NCBI RefSeq assembly: GCF_963669205.1
Contig: NZ_OY769915.1
Span: 1,152,001-1,216,000, forward strand
DNA length: 64,000 nt
Direction: 5' to 3'
From: an uncultured Roseibium sp.
GTDB lineage: Bacteria > Pseudomonadota > Alphaproteobacteria > Rhizobiales > Stappiaceae
The translations under genes were made by a program, and so were the position numbers. The notes beneath the pieces are model-generated. The model was not told the DNA's origin and did no database searches. It saw nothing but the letters and a program-made list of their open reading frames with translations. Shown here one piece after another: positions 7,861 through 14,964 of this stretch (its first letter is position 1; the number at the start of each line of letters is the position of its first letter).

Positions 7861-8397
7861 TCAGACGCTGAGGCCAATGGCCTGATTGACCTTCCGGCCC
7901 CCGTTTACGGCAAGATAAGTCGGGTAGGGCGCGCGCTGGCTGACATCGATGTCCCGTTTCAGCCACTCCCGATCTTCCAGGAGACACAGAGACTGGGACA
8001 GCGCGCGATCGGTGATTGGCCCGAGACCCGACTTGATGGCCGAAAACCGTTTCGGCGTTTCGGTAAGCGCAAGGATCGGGACGGCCCAGCTTCGTTTGAG
8101 AACCGAGAACGCGTCGTTATCCGGCACGCTTTTGAGAATCCGGCTTGCTGTGGCCGCGACGGCGGCACCTTCCGCCGTCAGGCGAAATTCCGGTCGCAAC
8201 GGGTGTCCGTGACCCGGGTTCCTCTCGATCATCTTAAGCCGGATCAGATGCTCCAGGCTGTTCGCGAATGACGTGCGGCTGGCTCCCGTTGCCGCGATCA
8301 GTGGTGCCTGCCGTCCCGGGACGCCGTCATTCAGCAGCGCCAGGATCTTAAGCGACCAGGCCTTGGATGTGAGCTTGACAAGCAGGTCTAATTCCAT
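7861..8397 (-). CDS. HxlR-like transcriptional regulator with two tandem winged helices
   Basis: The 178-residue product appears to hold two copies of an HxlR/MarR-type winged helix. Copy one spans residues ~5-80 (SKAWSLKILALLNDG, then helix ASRTSFANSLEHLIRLKMIER and wing RPEFRLTAEGAAV). Copy two spans ~98-172 (KRSWAVPILALTETPKRFSAI, helix DRALSQSLCLLEDREWLKR and wing YPTYLAVNGGRKV). HxlR regulators normally have one such domain and act as dimers on a palindrome. The gene is divergent from a VOC-domain gene with only 40 bp between, and an AT-rich palindrome in that gap is the likely operator for both. No N-terminal sensing cysteine of the classical HxlR kind is seen. Confidence 0.7.
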   Translation of the reverse strand: MELDLLVKLTSKAWSLKILALLNDGVPGRQAPLIAATGASRTSFANSLEHLIRLKMIERNPGHGHPLRPEFRLTAEGAAVAATASRILKSVPDNDAFSVLKRSWAVPILALTETPKRFSAIKSGLGPITDRALSQSLCLLEDREWLKRDIDVSQRAPYPTYLAVNGGRKVNQAIGLSV

Positions 8398-8401
8398 AAA
8401 G

Positions 8402-8414
8402 TATATTTAATATA
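8402..8414. promoter_or_regulatory. Candidate operator shared by the winged-helix regulator and VOC gene
   Basis: The 13-bp perfect palindrome TATATTTAATATA (centre T) lies in the 40-bp divergent gap, just upstream of both starts. The gap is markedly AT-rich compared with its surroundings, so it must hold both promoters, and binding here would block both. Confidence 0.45.
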
Positions 8415-8437
8415 TTTTTGTTACATAGGAAAGTGTC

Positions 8438-8809
8438 ATGCCCATCGTTTCTCTGGAAAACACAATCACTTTGGCCCTCTCGGTGCGCGACCGGCATGCC
8501 AGCGCGAAGTGGTATGCGGACAATCTTGGTTTCGAGCTTCTCTATCATGCGGACGAAGCCGGCTGGAGCGAGTTGCAGACCCTGACCCAAGGGGTCACGC
8601 TGGGGCTTGGAGAACAGGTTGAGCCGGTACCCGGCAACATGGTTCCGGTGTTCGGCATCGCCGACATATCGTCCGCACGCGCTGCCCTGGAGAAGGCCGG
8701 CGTGAAATTCGACGGCGACACGGAGACCATCGAAGGCATGGTCAGCACCGCAACCTTCTATGATCCGGACGGCAACGCACTCATGCTCGCGCAGGATCTT
8801 TCGAATTAA
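8438..8809 (+). CDS. VOC family (glyoxalase/bleomycin resistance-like) protein
   Basis: The 123-residue protein has the paired beta-alpha-beta-beta-beta units of the vicinal oxygen chelate fold: ITLALSVRDRHASAKWYADNLGFELLY in the first half and VPVFGIADISSARAALEKAGVKF with FYDPDGNALMLAQ in the second. VOC proteins bind a metal and act as lyases, dioxygenases or drug-binding proteins; the substrate cannot be read from this sequence. A good ribosome-binding site (AGGAAAG) precedes the ATG. The divergent tandem winged-helix regulator probably controls it. The next ~230 bp are AT-rich and hold no gene. Confidence 0.8.
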   Translation: MPIVSLENTITLALSVRDRHASAKWYADNLGFELLYHADEAGWSELQTLTQGVTLGLGEQVEPVPGNMVPVFGIADISSARAALEKAGVKFDGDTETIEGMVSTATFYDPDGNALMLAQDLSN

Positions 8810-8892
8810 ACGCCTGACCTTAGTGTAGAATCTAGTTTTGCGTTGCGAAGGTGTAATCATGTAATAAAGAGAAACTATATTTCTTTGTATTG

Positions 8893-8906
8893 ATGAATTT
8901 ATTCAT
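8893..8906. promoter_or_regulatory. Palindrome in the AT-rich leader of the beta-propeller gene
   Basis: Inverted repeat ATGAAT-TT-ATTCAT within the AT-rich, gene-free interval 8810-9039. It could be an operator for the beta-propeller gene downstream, but in AT-rich DNA short palindromes also arise by chance. Confidence 0.25.
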
Positions 8907-9039
8907 GGTGTTGAGTGTTATTACTGAAATTTAATTAGGAAATACAGAAATCGAAATCAAATAAATCTCCAAGATGTTTCTTTGATCTGAAAAGGCAAGG
9001 GGTGTCTGTCCAAAGACTGAAACAGACTGGAGGTTGAAC

Positions 9040-10047
9040 ATGTCTTTCACGAAAGTTTTCACCAGTGCCGCGACCGCGATGTGTCTTCTCGCCGGAACGG
9101 CCCTTTCCGCAAGCGCGGCAACGCTGATGGTCGGCAACAAATACGCCGGAACCGTCAGCTTCATCGACCTGGACACGGGTCAGGAGATGCAACGGCCAAT
9201 CGCGGGCGGCTCGCCCCATGAACTGGCGGTGTCTCCGGACGGTGACAAGGTCGTGGTCGTGTCCTATCTCGAAGACGGTTACATCGGCCGCGAACTCAAT
9301 GTGTTCGACGTCGCGACGGGCGGGCACCTGAAGACAATTGATATATCGCCCCATATGGCCCCGCACGGCATTGCCTGGCTCGGCGACAGCAACAGCGTGA
9401 TCGTGACCACCGAGGAAACAAGGGACGTGATCACCGTTGATGTCGTGAAAGGCGAGGTGACGGGACAGGCGGAGACGGGTCTGATCGGCACGCACCTGCT
9501 GGCCATGTCACCGGATGACGATGTTGCGTTTGTCACCAGCCGGGGGTCCGACAAGGTCTCGGTGATCGACGTAAAGACGATGGAGACCGTGAGCACCGTG
9601 AAAGCGGATACCGGTCCGGAAGCCGTTGACGTCAGCCCGGATGGAAAATCCCTTTGGGTCGGCAACAACCAGTCCGAGACCATCATCGTCTTCGACACCG
9701 ATACGATGGAGCGCCGGCACGTGATCGAGACCGGTTTCCTGCCGATCCGGGTGAAGTTCAATCCCGCCGGCACGCTGGCCGCCGTTGCCGACCTGAACGG
9801 AGACCGGGTTGTCGTCTATGACGGCGAGAGCATGAAGGTGAAAGCTGAAGTCGACCTTGCTCCCCACGGTGCGCACGGACCGGCGTCCCTGTTGTTCTCT
9901 CCGGATGGTACGTCGTTGTTCACCGGTGCCCAGGACGGCGCACGGGTCGCTGAAATCGATACCGCGTCCTGGACCGTGTCGCGCGTGTTCGAAACGGATG
10001 CAGGGGCGGACGGACTTGCCTTCAGTGATCTGAAAGTCGGTGTCTGA
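9040..10047 (+). CDS. Exported YVTN/YncE-like beta-propeller protein
   Basis: The 335-residue product starts from the ATG at 9040, placed 7 bp behind ACTGGAGG. The signal peptide is residues ~1-28 (cleavage near SASA-AT). The rest consists of about seven WD40/NHL-like blades with recurring VSFIDLDTG, LAVSPDGDKVVVVSY, LNVFDVATG, VSVIDVKT and VSPDGKSLWVGN. These are YVTN-type propellers as in E. coli YncE and the cytochrome d1-like domain of some quinoprotein systems. No heme-binding CxxCH is present. Periplasmic YncE-like proteins are often associated with metal or alcohol-oxidation functions, but no partner gene is adjacent. Confidence 0.8.
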   Translation: MSFTKVFTSAATAMCLLAGTALSASAATLMVGNKYAGTVSFIDLDTGQEMQRPIAGGSPHELAVSPDGDKVVVVSYLEDGYIGRELNVFDVATGGHLKTIDISPHMAPHGIAWLGDSNSVIVTTEETRDVITVDVVKGEVTGQAETGLIGTHLLAMSPDDDVAFVTSRGSDKVSVIDVKTMETVSTVKADTGPEAVDVSPDGKSLWVGNNQSETIIVFDTDTMERRHVIETGFLPIRVKFNPAGTLAAVADLNGDRVVVYDGESMKVKAEVDLAPHGAHGPASLLFSPDGTSLFTGAQDGARVAEIDTASWTVSRVFETDAGADGLAFSDLKVGV

Positions 10048-10052
10048 CGCTG

Positions 10053-10082
10053 GGGGAGGGAGGTGTGCGAACCTCCTTCCCC
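10053..10082 (+). terminator. Strong hairpin after the beta-propeller gene
   Basis: A 12-bp stem with one G-T wobble (10053-10064 with 10071-10082) and a 6-nt loop lies 5 bp after the stop codon. There is no T-run behind it, so it may stabilise the 3' end rather than terminate on its own. Confidence 0.5.
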
Positions 10083-10127
10083 GCACTCTGACTTGCTTAA
10101 ATCCTGTCTTGACGCTAACCAGACCCT

Positions 10128-10745
10128 ATGAACGGATCTGAAATCTACAAGCGCCTCATCGGTCTTATCGAGGACAGGGTGCTGAAGCCGGGCGACCGCC
10201 TGCGGGAAGCCGATCTTGCCGAAGAGTTCGGCGTTTCGCGGACGCCGATCCGTGAGGGCCTGAAGCGGCTCGAGGCGCAGGGGCTGGCCGTTCACGAGCC
10301 CAACCGGGGCATGGTCGTGCCGACGCTCGACCACGGCCAGATCAACGAAGTCTATTTCATGCGCGAGATGCTGGAAGGAACCGCCGCCGGGCTTGCCGCC
10401 AAGCACGCCTCCGTGCCGGAAGTCGAAATTCTGCAGGATCTCGTGAGGGAAGACCGTCAGCGCATGGCTGACAAGGACAGCCTCGTTCGCTCCAACCGGG
10501 ACTTTCACCGGCGCCTGTGCCTGGCCTCGCACAACCGCTACCTGGTCGACCTGATCGAGCACCTTCGCCTGTCGCTGATCCTGATGGCCGGCACCACGCT
10601 GGATACGCCGGAGCGCAGGGAAACGGCGGTCGAAGAACACGCCGCCATCGTGGAAGCGATCGCGAAGGGCGACAGTGAAGCGGCCGAGGTGGCCGCGCGC
10701 CTGCACATCGCACACGCGCACAAGACCCGTCTGCAACAGATCTGA
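10128..10745 (+). CDS. GntR family transcriptional regulator (FadR/FCD subfamily)
   Basis: The 205-residue product has an N-terminal winged helix (LREADLAEEFGVSRTPIREGLKRLEAQGLAVHEPNRGMVV, residues ~24-64). An all-helical FCD ligand domain follows (EVYFMREMLEGTAAGLAAKHAS, then SNRDFHRRLCLASHNRYL and a final AAEVAARLHIAHAHKTRL). The Asp and His residues in DFHRRL and at the C-terminus match the metal or carboxylate site of this subfamily. FCD regulators usually repress degradation operons for organic acids or amino sugars. The nearest genes, a beta-propeller and a convergent PNPOx-like gene, give no clear target. Confidence 0.88.
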   Translation: MNGSEIYKRLIGLIEDRVLKPGDRLREADLAEEFGVSRTPIREGLKRLEAQGLAVHEPNRGMVVPTLDHGQINEVYFMREMLEGTAAGLAAKHASVPEVEILQDLVREDRQRMADKDSLVRSNRDFHRRLCLASHNRYLVDLIEHLRLSLILMAGTTLDTPERRETAVEEHAAIVEAIAKGDSEAAEVAARLHIAHAHKTRLQQI

Positions 10746-10777
10746 GCAATGCGGAAAAAGGCGCCGCCCACGTGACG

Positions 10778-11365
10778 TCAGGGAGCAATCCAGCTTGCGC
10801 TTTCAAGGGTTCCGCTGGTGCCGTAGGAAAATCTGGCCCGCAGATTGTTGTCTCGCGCCAGCCGGCACCAATCGAGGGAGCGTGCCCTGAAGACGAGCAC
10901 TCCGAACCGCTCCTTGCCGGTTTCTTCTGACTGGAAGTCATGATCCTGAGAAACCGGGTTGTCGTTAGGGCGAAGTTCGTCTCCGGGGGGACCGCCCTGG
11001 TAGGTGGCCCTGGTATGCAAGGGCAACCGGCTCCAGACCTGCTCGGCTACGGGCGAACCGGCAGGTGCGAGTTCGATAGTTCCGCGCAGACGCAACTGCA
11101 GTCTCAGTGCATCCGAATACCCGAGGATCGTCGTGTTGCCATTGTCCTGTAGCTCCTGCCATTTCGGGCTGCGCGTATCGGTGTGAAATTCGAGCACGCG
11201 TGTCGAGACGTTCACGGATCGAAGCACGACTGTGCGCGCTTCGGGGAACTGGCAGCGACCGAGAGACGCCAGAGTCAGATAACGGAACGGCTTTTGAGCG
11301 TCGGCGGCGGCCGCGTCAAGCGCATCCCAGGCCTCCCGGTCGATCGTGGTCAGGTCTTGCTGCAC
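10778..11365 (-). CDS. Pyridoxamine 5'-phosphate oxidase-like flavoprotein
   Basis: The 195-residue product has the split-barrel FMN-binding fold of the PNPOx family. RYLTLASLGRCQFPEARTVVLRSVNV forms the first strands, LEFHTDTRSPKWQEL and TTILGYSDALRLQLRLRGTIEL bind the flavin, and the C-terminal SLDWCRLARDNNLRARFSYG closes the barrel. It is shorter than genuine PdxH (~218) and belongs to the group annotated as pyridoxamine oxidase family or general stress-type FMN proteins, so vitamin B6 synthesis should not be assumed. The PLP aminotransferase gene 24 bp upstream on the same strand suggests co-transcription. Confidence 0.75.
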   Translation of the reverse strand: MQQDLTTIDREAWDALDAAAADAQKPFRYLTLASLGRCQFPEARTVVLRSVNVSTRVLEFHTDTRSPKWQELQDNGNTTILGYSDALRLQLRLRGTIELAPAGSPVAEQVWSRLPLHTRATYQGGPPGDELRPNDNPVSQDHDFQSEETGKERFGVLVFRARSLDWCRLARDNNLRARFSYGTSGTLESASWIAP

Positions 11366-11389
11366 AGTGCGTCCTCGTTTGGGTGCTGC

Positions 11390-12589
11390 TTATTTCTGGA
11401 ACTCCGGGTAGGTCTTGTCGAGATGCGCCTCCATCGCCTTCAACCCGTCCTTGAAGACCCGGTCCCGGCCGATGCCGATGCGGAAATGGTCTTGCGGCGT
11501 ATCGCCGAGTTCGCTGGAATAAATGGACGAGGGCAGCAGCAGGACACCGCTTTGCTCGATCAGTTTACGCGTGAAGCTTTCGACGCCGTCCGGGCCGCGA
11601 TATCTGGGAAAGGCGACGCAGCCCCCCATCGGCCGTTGCCACTCGAAGAGATCAGGATAAGCGCCGAAGACACTTTCGAGCGCGGCGGCATTTTCCAGCA
11701 TGATTGAACGGTTGCGCGACAGGATCTTCTGCCTAGCCTTCAGCGCGATCAGGGCGAGGACCTCCGACGGAGCGGAATTGCAGATCGACAGGTAGTGCTT
11801 GAACCGCTCTGTTTTTTGCAGGAGGTCGCGGTCCTGTGAGGCGATCCAGCCGATCCGCAAGCCCGGCAGTCCGTAAGCCTTGGACATCACGTTGAGGGAG
11901 ATACCGCGCTCGTAGATATCTGCGATCTGCGGCATACGGTTGGTTTCGTCCAGTTCGACGCCGCGATAGACCTCGTCACTCAGGATGTAGATACCGTGTG
12001 TTCGGGCCAGGGAAACGAGGGCCTCAAGTTCTGCCCGCGGCAGCAGGAAACCGGTCGGGTTGTGCGGAAAATTCAATGAGATCAGTTTGGTGTTCGGCCG
12101 GATGGCCGCTTTCAGGCGGTCGAGATCGAGACGCCATCCACCTTTGCCGCCGCCCCCGTCAGAGGCCGGTGCGTAGTCCATAGGAACCCCGCTCACCTCG
12201 CAGATGGATAGGGGAATGGTCTCCGAGCCCTGATAGTTGGGGGTCGGCACGATGGCGTGGTCGTCGCGTGTCAGGAGAACATTCGGAACGGCGTAAAGGC
12301 CTTCGCCCGCACCCGCCAGGCACAGGATGTTGCTGTCTGAAAGCCGGTCATAGGTGCCTGCAATCTCCCGGCGCAGCGCCGGTGCTCCCCAGGTTTCCGT
12401 ATATCCCAGCCAGAGGGATTCAAAGGCTGACCGGTCCTCGCCGGACGCGAGAGAAAGAAGCTCGGACAGCGACATGCTCTCAAGATCCGACGCGGTCATG
12501 TGGTGCCGGGCGGTGAACTCCCACCTGGAGAAGAACACTTCCAGTCCGAAGTCCCGCATCGGGCGCGGGGTCGTCGTGGTCACTGTCAT
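11390..12589 (-). CDS. Class I/II PLP-dependent aminotransferase
   Basis: The 399-residue product is taken from the ATG at 12589, behind AAGGAAA at 7 bp. The open frame extends about 90 codons further up, but those residues look non-coding. Fold type I aminotransferase features are plain: a substrate-binding N-terminus (WLGYTETWGAPALRREIAG), LNFPHNPTGFLLP (PLP and Asn), ILSDEVYRGVE (Asp and Tyr contacts) and MSKAYGLPGLRIGW with the Schiff-base lysine. It resembles aminotransferases annotated as aspartate or capreomycidine synthase-like. The amino donor is unresolved. The downstream PNPOx-like flavoprotein may relate to its cofactor. Confidence 0.82.
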   Translation of the reverse strand: MTVTTTTPRPMRDFGLEVFFSRWEFTARHHMTASDLESMSLSELLSLASGEDRSAFESLWLGYTETWGAPALRREIAGTYDRLSDSNILCLAGAGEGLYAVPNVLLTRDDHAIVPTPNYQGSETIPLSICEVSGVPMDYAPASDGGGGKGGWRLDLDRLKAAIRPNTKLISLNFPHNPTGFLLPRAELEALVSLARTHGIYILSDEVYRGVELDETNRMPQIADIYERGISLNVMSKAYGLPGLRIGWIASQDRDLLQKTERFKHYLSICNSAPSEVLALIALKARQKILSRNRSIMLENAAALESVFGAYPDLFEWQRPMGGCVAFPRYRGPDGVESFTRKLIEQSGVLLLPSSIYSSELGDTPQDHFRIGIGRDRVFKDGLKAMEAHLDKTYPEFQK

Positions 12590-12785
12590 TCGGACGTTTC
12601 CTTGCATGGTGTTGCCCGTGCCCAATGCCGTCGACACTTGCACGCGGCACTCCCGCAGCCTGTGAAGACTTGTCTTCGATCCGCTGCAAGAGAGGCACTT
12701 TGCTCGCACGAGGGGCATGGGATTACAAGACGCCCCGCATGCGGCAGATGATTGTAGAGACAGGAAATGCTCTTCGTCCCGGGGA

Positions 12786-13229
12786 TTACAAAGCCGGTTG
12801 CCCGAGCCGTCCGACCGCCATGAGCTTGTCGATAGAAAGAACCAGGTTGGCCAGCGCGGCAATACCGATCACCGTGAAGGTGAGCAGCATGCCCGTGACG
12901 CGGAACGCCATTGGTTCCGGTTCGCTGCTGACACCATAGGCGTGGACGCTCCGGCCGACGAGCAGGAAAAGACCCAGGCCGTAAAGCAGCCAGTGCGCAC
13001 CGCCCAGAAGCTCCAACATGAGCAGCAGCAAGAGTGCGAAGGGCGTGTATTCGGCGAAGTTGCTGTGGACCCGCATGCGCCTCAGCATGAGATCGTTGCC
13101 CCGGTCGCCGAGACTGATTCTTTCCGTGCGGCGCGCGCCAATCACCCGGATGCTCAAGAAGACGTAAAGCAGGGCCAACAGGCTCGCGACAACAGGGGTG
13201 ATGACGATGGTCACGATATTCTCCAGCAC
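12786..13229 (-). CDS. MAPEG family membrane protein
   Basis: This 147-residue integral membrane protein has four hydrophobic segments (about residues 5-27, 60-78, 80-92 and 105-128). The MAPEG loop R.E.ISLGDRGNDLMLRRMRVHSNFAEYTPFALLLL lies between the first two. MAPEG proteins include microsomal glutathione transferases and eicosanoid enzymes. Bacterial members of this short type are mostly uncharacterised, though some conjugate glutathione. The conserved RMRVHSNF-E motif is intact. A second member lies at 63350-63757; the two share family motifs but are too different to be a recent duplication. Confidence 0.85.
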   Translation of the reverse strand: MLENIVTIVITPVVASLLALLYVFLSIRVIGARRTERISLGDRGNDLMLRRMRVHSNFAEYTPFALLLLLMLELLGGAHWLLYGLGLFLLVGRSVHAYGVSSEPEPMAFRVTGMLLTFTVIGIAALANLVLSIDKLMAVGRLGQPAL

Positions 13230-13273
13230 CCGGCAGCAAGTATGTCTTTCAGCGCCGGCATTCGCCGGCGGAC

Positions 13274-13310
13274 TGTAAAAGATACGCTGAACCGGCGGGG
13301 CCGGTTCAGC
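13274..13310 (-). terminator. Terminator of the aspT-aspD operon
   Basis: A perfect 10-bp stem (13286-13295 with 13301-13310, GCTGAACCGG/CCGGTTCAGC) lies beyond the aspD stop. Read on the minus strand it is followed after 4 nt by TTTT. Confidence 0.6.
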
Positions 13311-13356
13311 TTGTGTTCTGGTCAGTTGGTGCCCGAGGCCTCGTCAGCCAAGAGCA

Positions 13357-14946
13357 CTACTGCTTTGTGTACTCATCGTGATACTCCGAGATCACCTTGC
13401 GTGCAAAGGCGCCGATCTTCGCATATTCGGCTTCGGTCAGGTTGGCGAGGGACACACGGGCGGAGGCGTCGACCACCTCGAAGCCTTTTCCGGGCAGGAG
13501 AACGACGCTCGTTTCCTCGGCCAGGCGGAACAGGAAGTCATACCCCTTCTTGTTGGCAACGAACCAGTCCGCGAACGCGTCCCCGTAAAGACGCCCGCTC
13601 AGGTGCTGCAGATTTATCAGCGTGTAGTAGTTGACGTCATTCGGCTCGCGGTGGGGTGTCACGCCCATGTTGAGTTCAAGTGTGTTGAAGCGTTTCCGGA
13701 TCAGGCTCTTGGCCGCATCCTTGTAGTGATCGTCCCGGTCCAGCAGACCGGCGAGGGCGAACAGCATCATCTGGATCTGTTGCGGTGTTGACGCGCCAGC
13801 CGTGTGGTTCAGTGCAACGGCGCGGCTGTCGGCGACCAGCCTGTCGATGAACCTGATGTCGCGCGGCGTCGTCGTGAGCGAGGAATAGCGCCGGTCGAGT
13901 TCCTTTTTCTTGTCTTCGGAAAGGGCGGCGAGAGCTTCGTCGAAGACATTGTCCTCGTGCAGCGCGATCACGCCGAGCCGCCATCCGGTCGCTCCGAAAT
14001 ATTTCGAGAACGAATAGACGCACAGCGTGTTGCGCGGACACTTTGCAAACAGTGAGACGAAATCGTCGGCAAAGGTGCCGTAGACATCATCCGTGACCAC
14101 GAAAAGGTCTGGCCGCCTTTCGTTGATCACCGCCGCGACCCTGTCGAGGTCGTCGGCGGAAAGCTTGACGGAAGGCGGGTTGCTCGGATTGACGATGCAG
14201 AACACCTTGATATCCGGGTCGTCCAGTTTGGCGAGTTCCTCGTCGCTGAACTGCCAGTCGGCACCTTCCTCCATCCGGATATCGACAATCGGCATGTCGT
14301 ATTCCGGCAGCGGCGGGATTTCGAGATAGGGCGAGAAGATAGGCGTACCGAGCGCGACCTTGTCTCCGGGCTTGACCAGTCCATTCGCCTTCAGCGTCTG
14401 GAAAATATAGGTCATGGCCGCCGTCCCGCCCTCGGTCGCAAAGACGGAAAACGGACCGTTTTGCGGCTCGTTGCCGAACATTTCCTTGGCGAGATACGCG
14501 CCGACAATCTGCTCCGCATGGGTGAGCATGCGCGGGGGCACTGGGTAATTGCAGCCGAGAAATCCCTCGACCATTTCGTGGAGCAATTCGTGCCGGTGAA
14601 TGCCGAGCTGGTCCTTCGCGTAGGATAGCGCGGCACGCAGAAATGTGGTGCCGTCGCGGTCCTCGTGGCGATGGATGAAGTTTTCAAACCGCAGCAGCAT
14701 GCCCTCCTTGTCGGGCAGCCCGCCGAAGCCGCTATCGAGATAGGAGTAGGAGCGCTCGGCTTCCTCGACCGAGAAGTCACCGAGACGCAGAAAGCCCCGG
14801 CGCGGATGCGTTGCGAGAAAGTTCGGATTGCCCCGGCCGGCATTCAGCATCATGCGCTGGGCCGCCGAGGAGGCAATCTCGATAAGCTTGTCCTTGAGTT
14901 CGAACGGGCTGAGTTCCTGATACTGGGAATAGTCTTGTGCACTCAT
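13357..14946 (-). CDS. aspD: Bifunctional aspartate aminotransferase/aspartate 4-decarboxylase
   Basis: The 529-residue product matches L-aspartate beta-decarboxylase in length and motifs: RGNPNFLATHPRRGF near residue 40, TEGGTAAMTYIF at ~171, VNPSNPPSVK at ~252, and YSFSKYFGATGWRLG with the PLP lysine at residue 315. That is the position known in the Pseudomonas enzyme. The enzyme converts L-aspartate to L-alanine and CO2 and can also transaminate; it forms large dodecamers. It lies 18 bp behind the aspartate:alanine antiporter gene. The pair makes a precursor/product exchange cycle in which aspartate uptake, a proton-consuming decarboxylation and alanine export generate proton-motive force. 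Confidence 0.93.
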   Translation of the reverse strand: MSAQDYSQYQELSPFELKDKLIEIASSAAQRMMLNAGRGNPNFLATHPRRGFLRLGDFSVEEAERSYSYLDSGFGGLPDKEGMLLRFENFIHRHEDRDGTTFLRAALSYAKDQLGIHRHELLHEMVEGFLGCNYPVPPRMLTHAEQIVGAYLAKEMFGNEPQNGPFSVFATEGGTAAMTYIFQTLKANGLVKPGDKVALGTPIFSPYLEIPPLPEYDMPIVDIRMEEGADWQFSDEELAKLDDPDIKVFCIVNPSNPPSVKLSADDLDRVAAVINERRPDLFVVTDDVYGTFADDFVSLFAKCPRNTLCVYSFSKYFGATGWRLGVIALHEDNVFDEALAALSEDKKKELDRRYSSLTTTPRDIRFIDRLVADSRAVALNHTAGASTPQQIQMMLFALAGLLDRDDHYKDAAKSLIRKRFNTLELNMGVTPHREPNDVNYYTLINLQHLSGRLYGDAFADWFVANKKGYDFLFRLAEETSVVLLPGKGFEVVDASARVSLANLTEAEYAKIGAFARKVISEYHDEYTKQ

Positions 14947-14964
14947 CGGAAATCTCCCGAAAAT

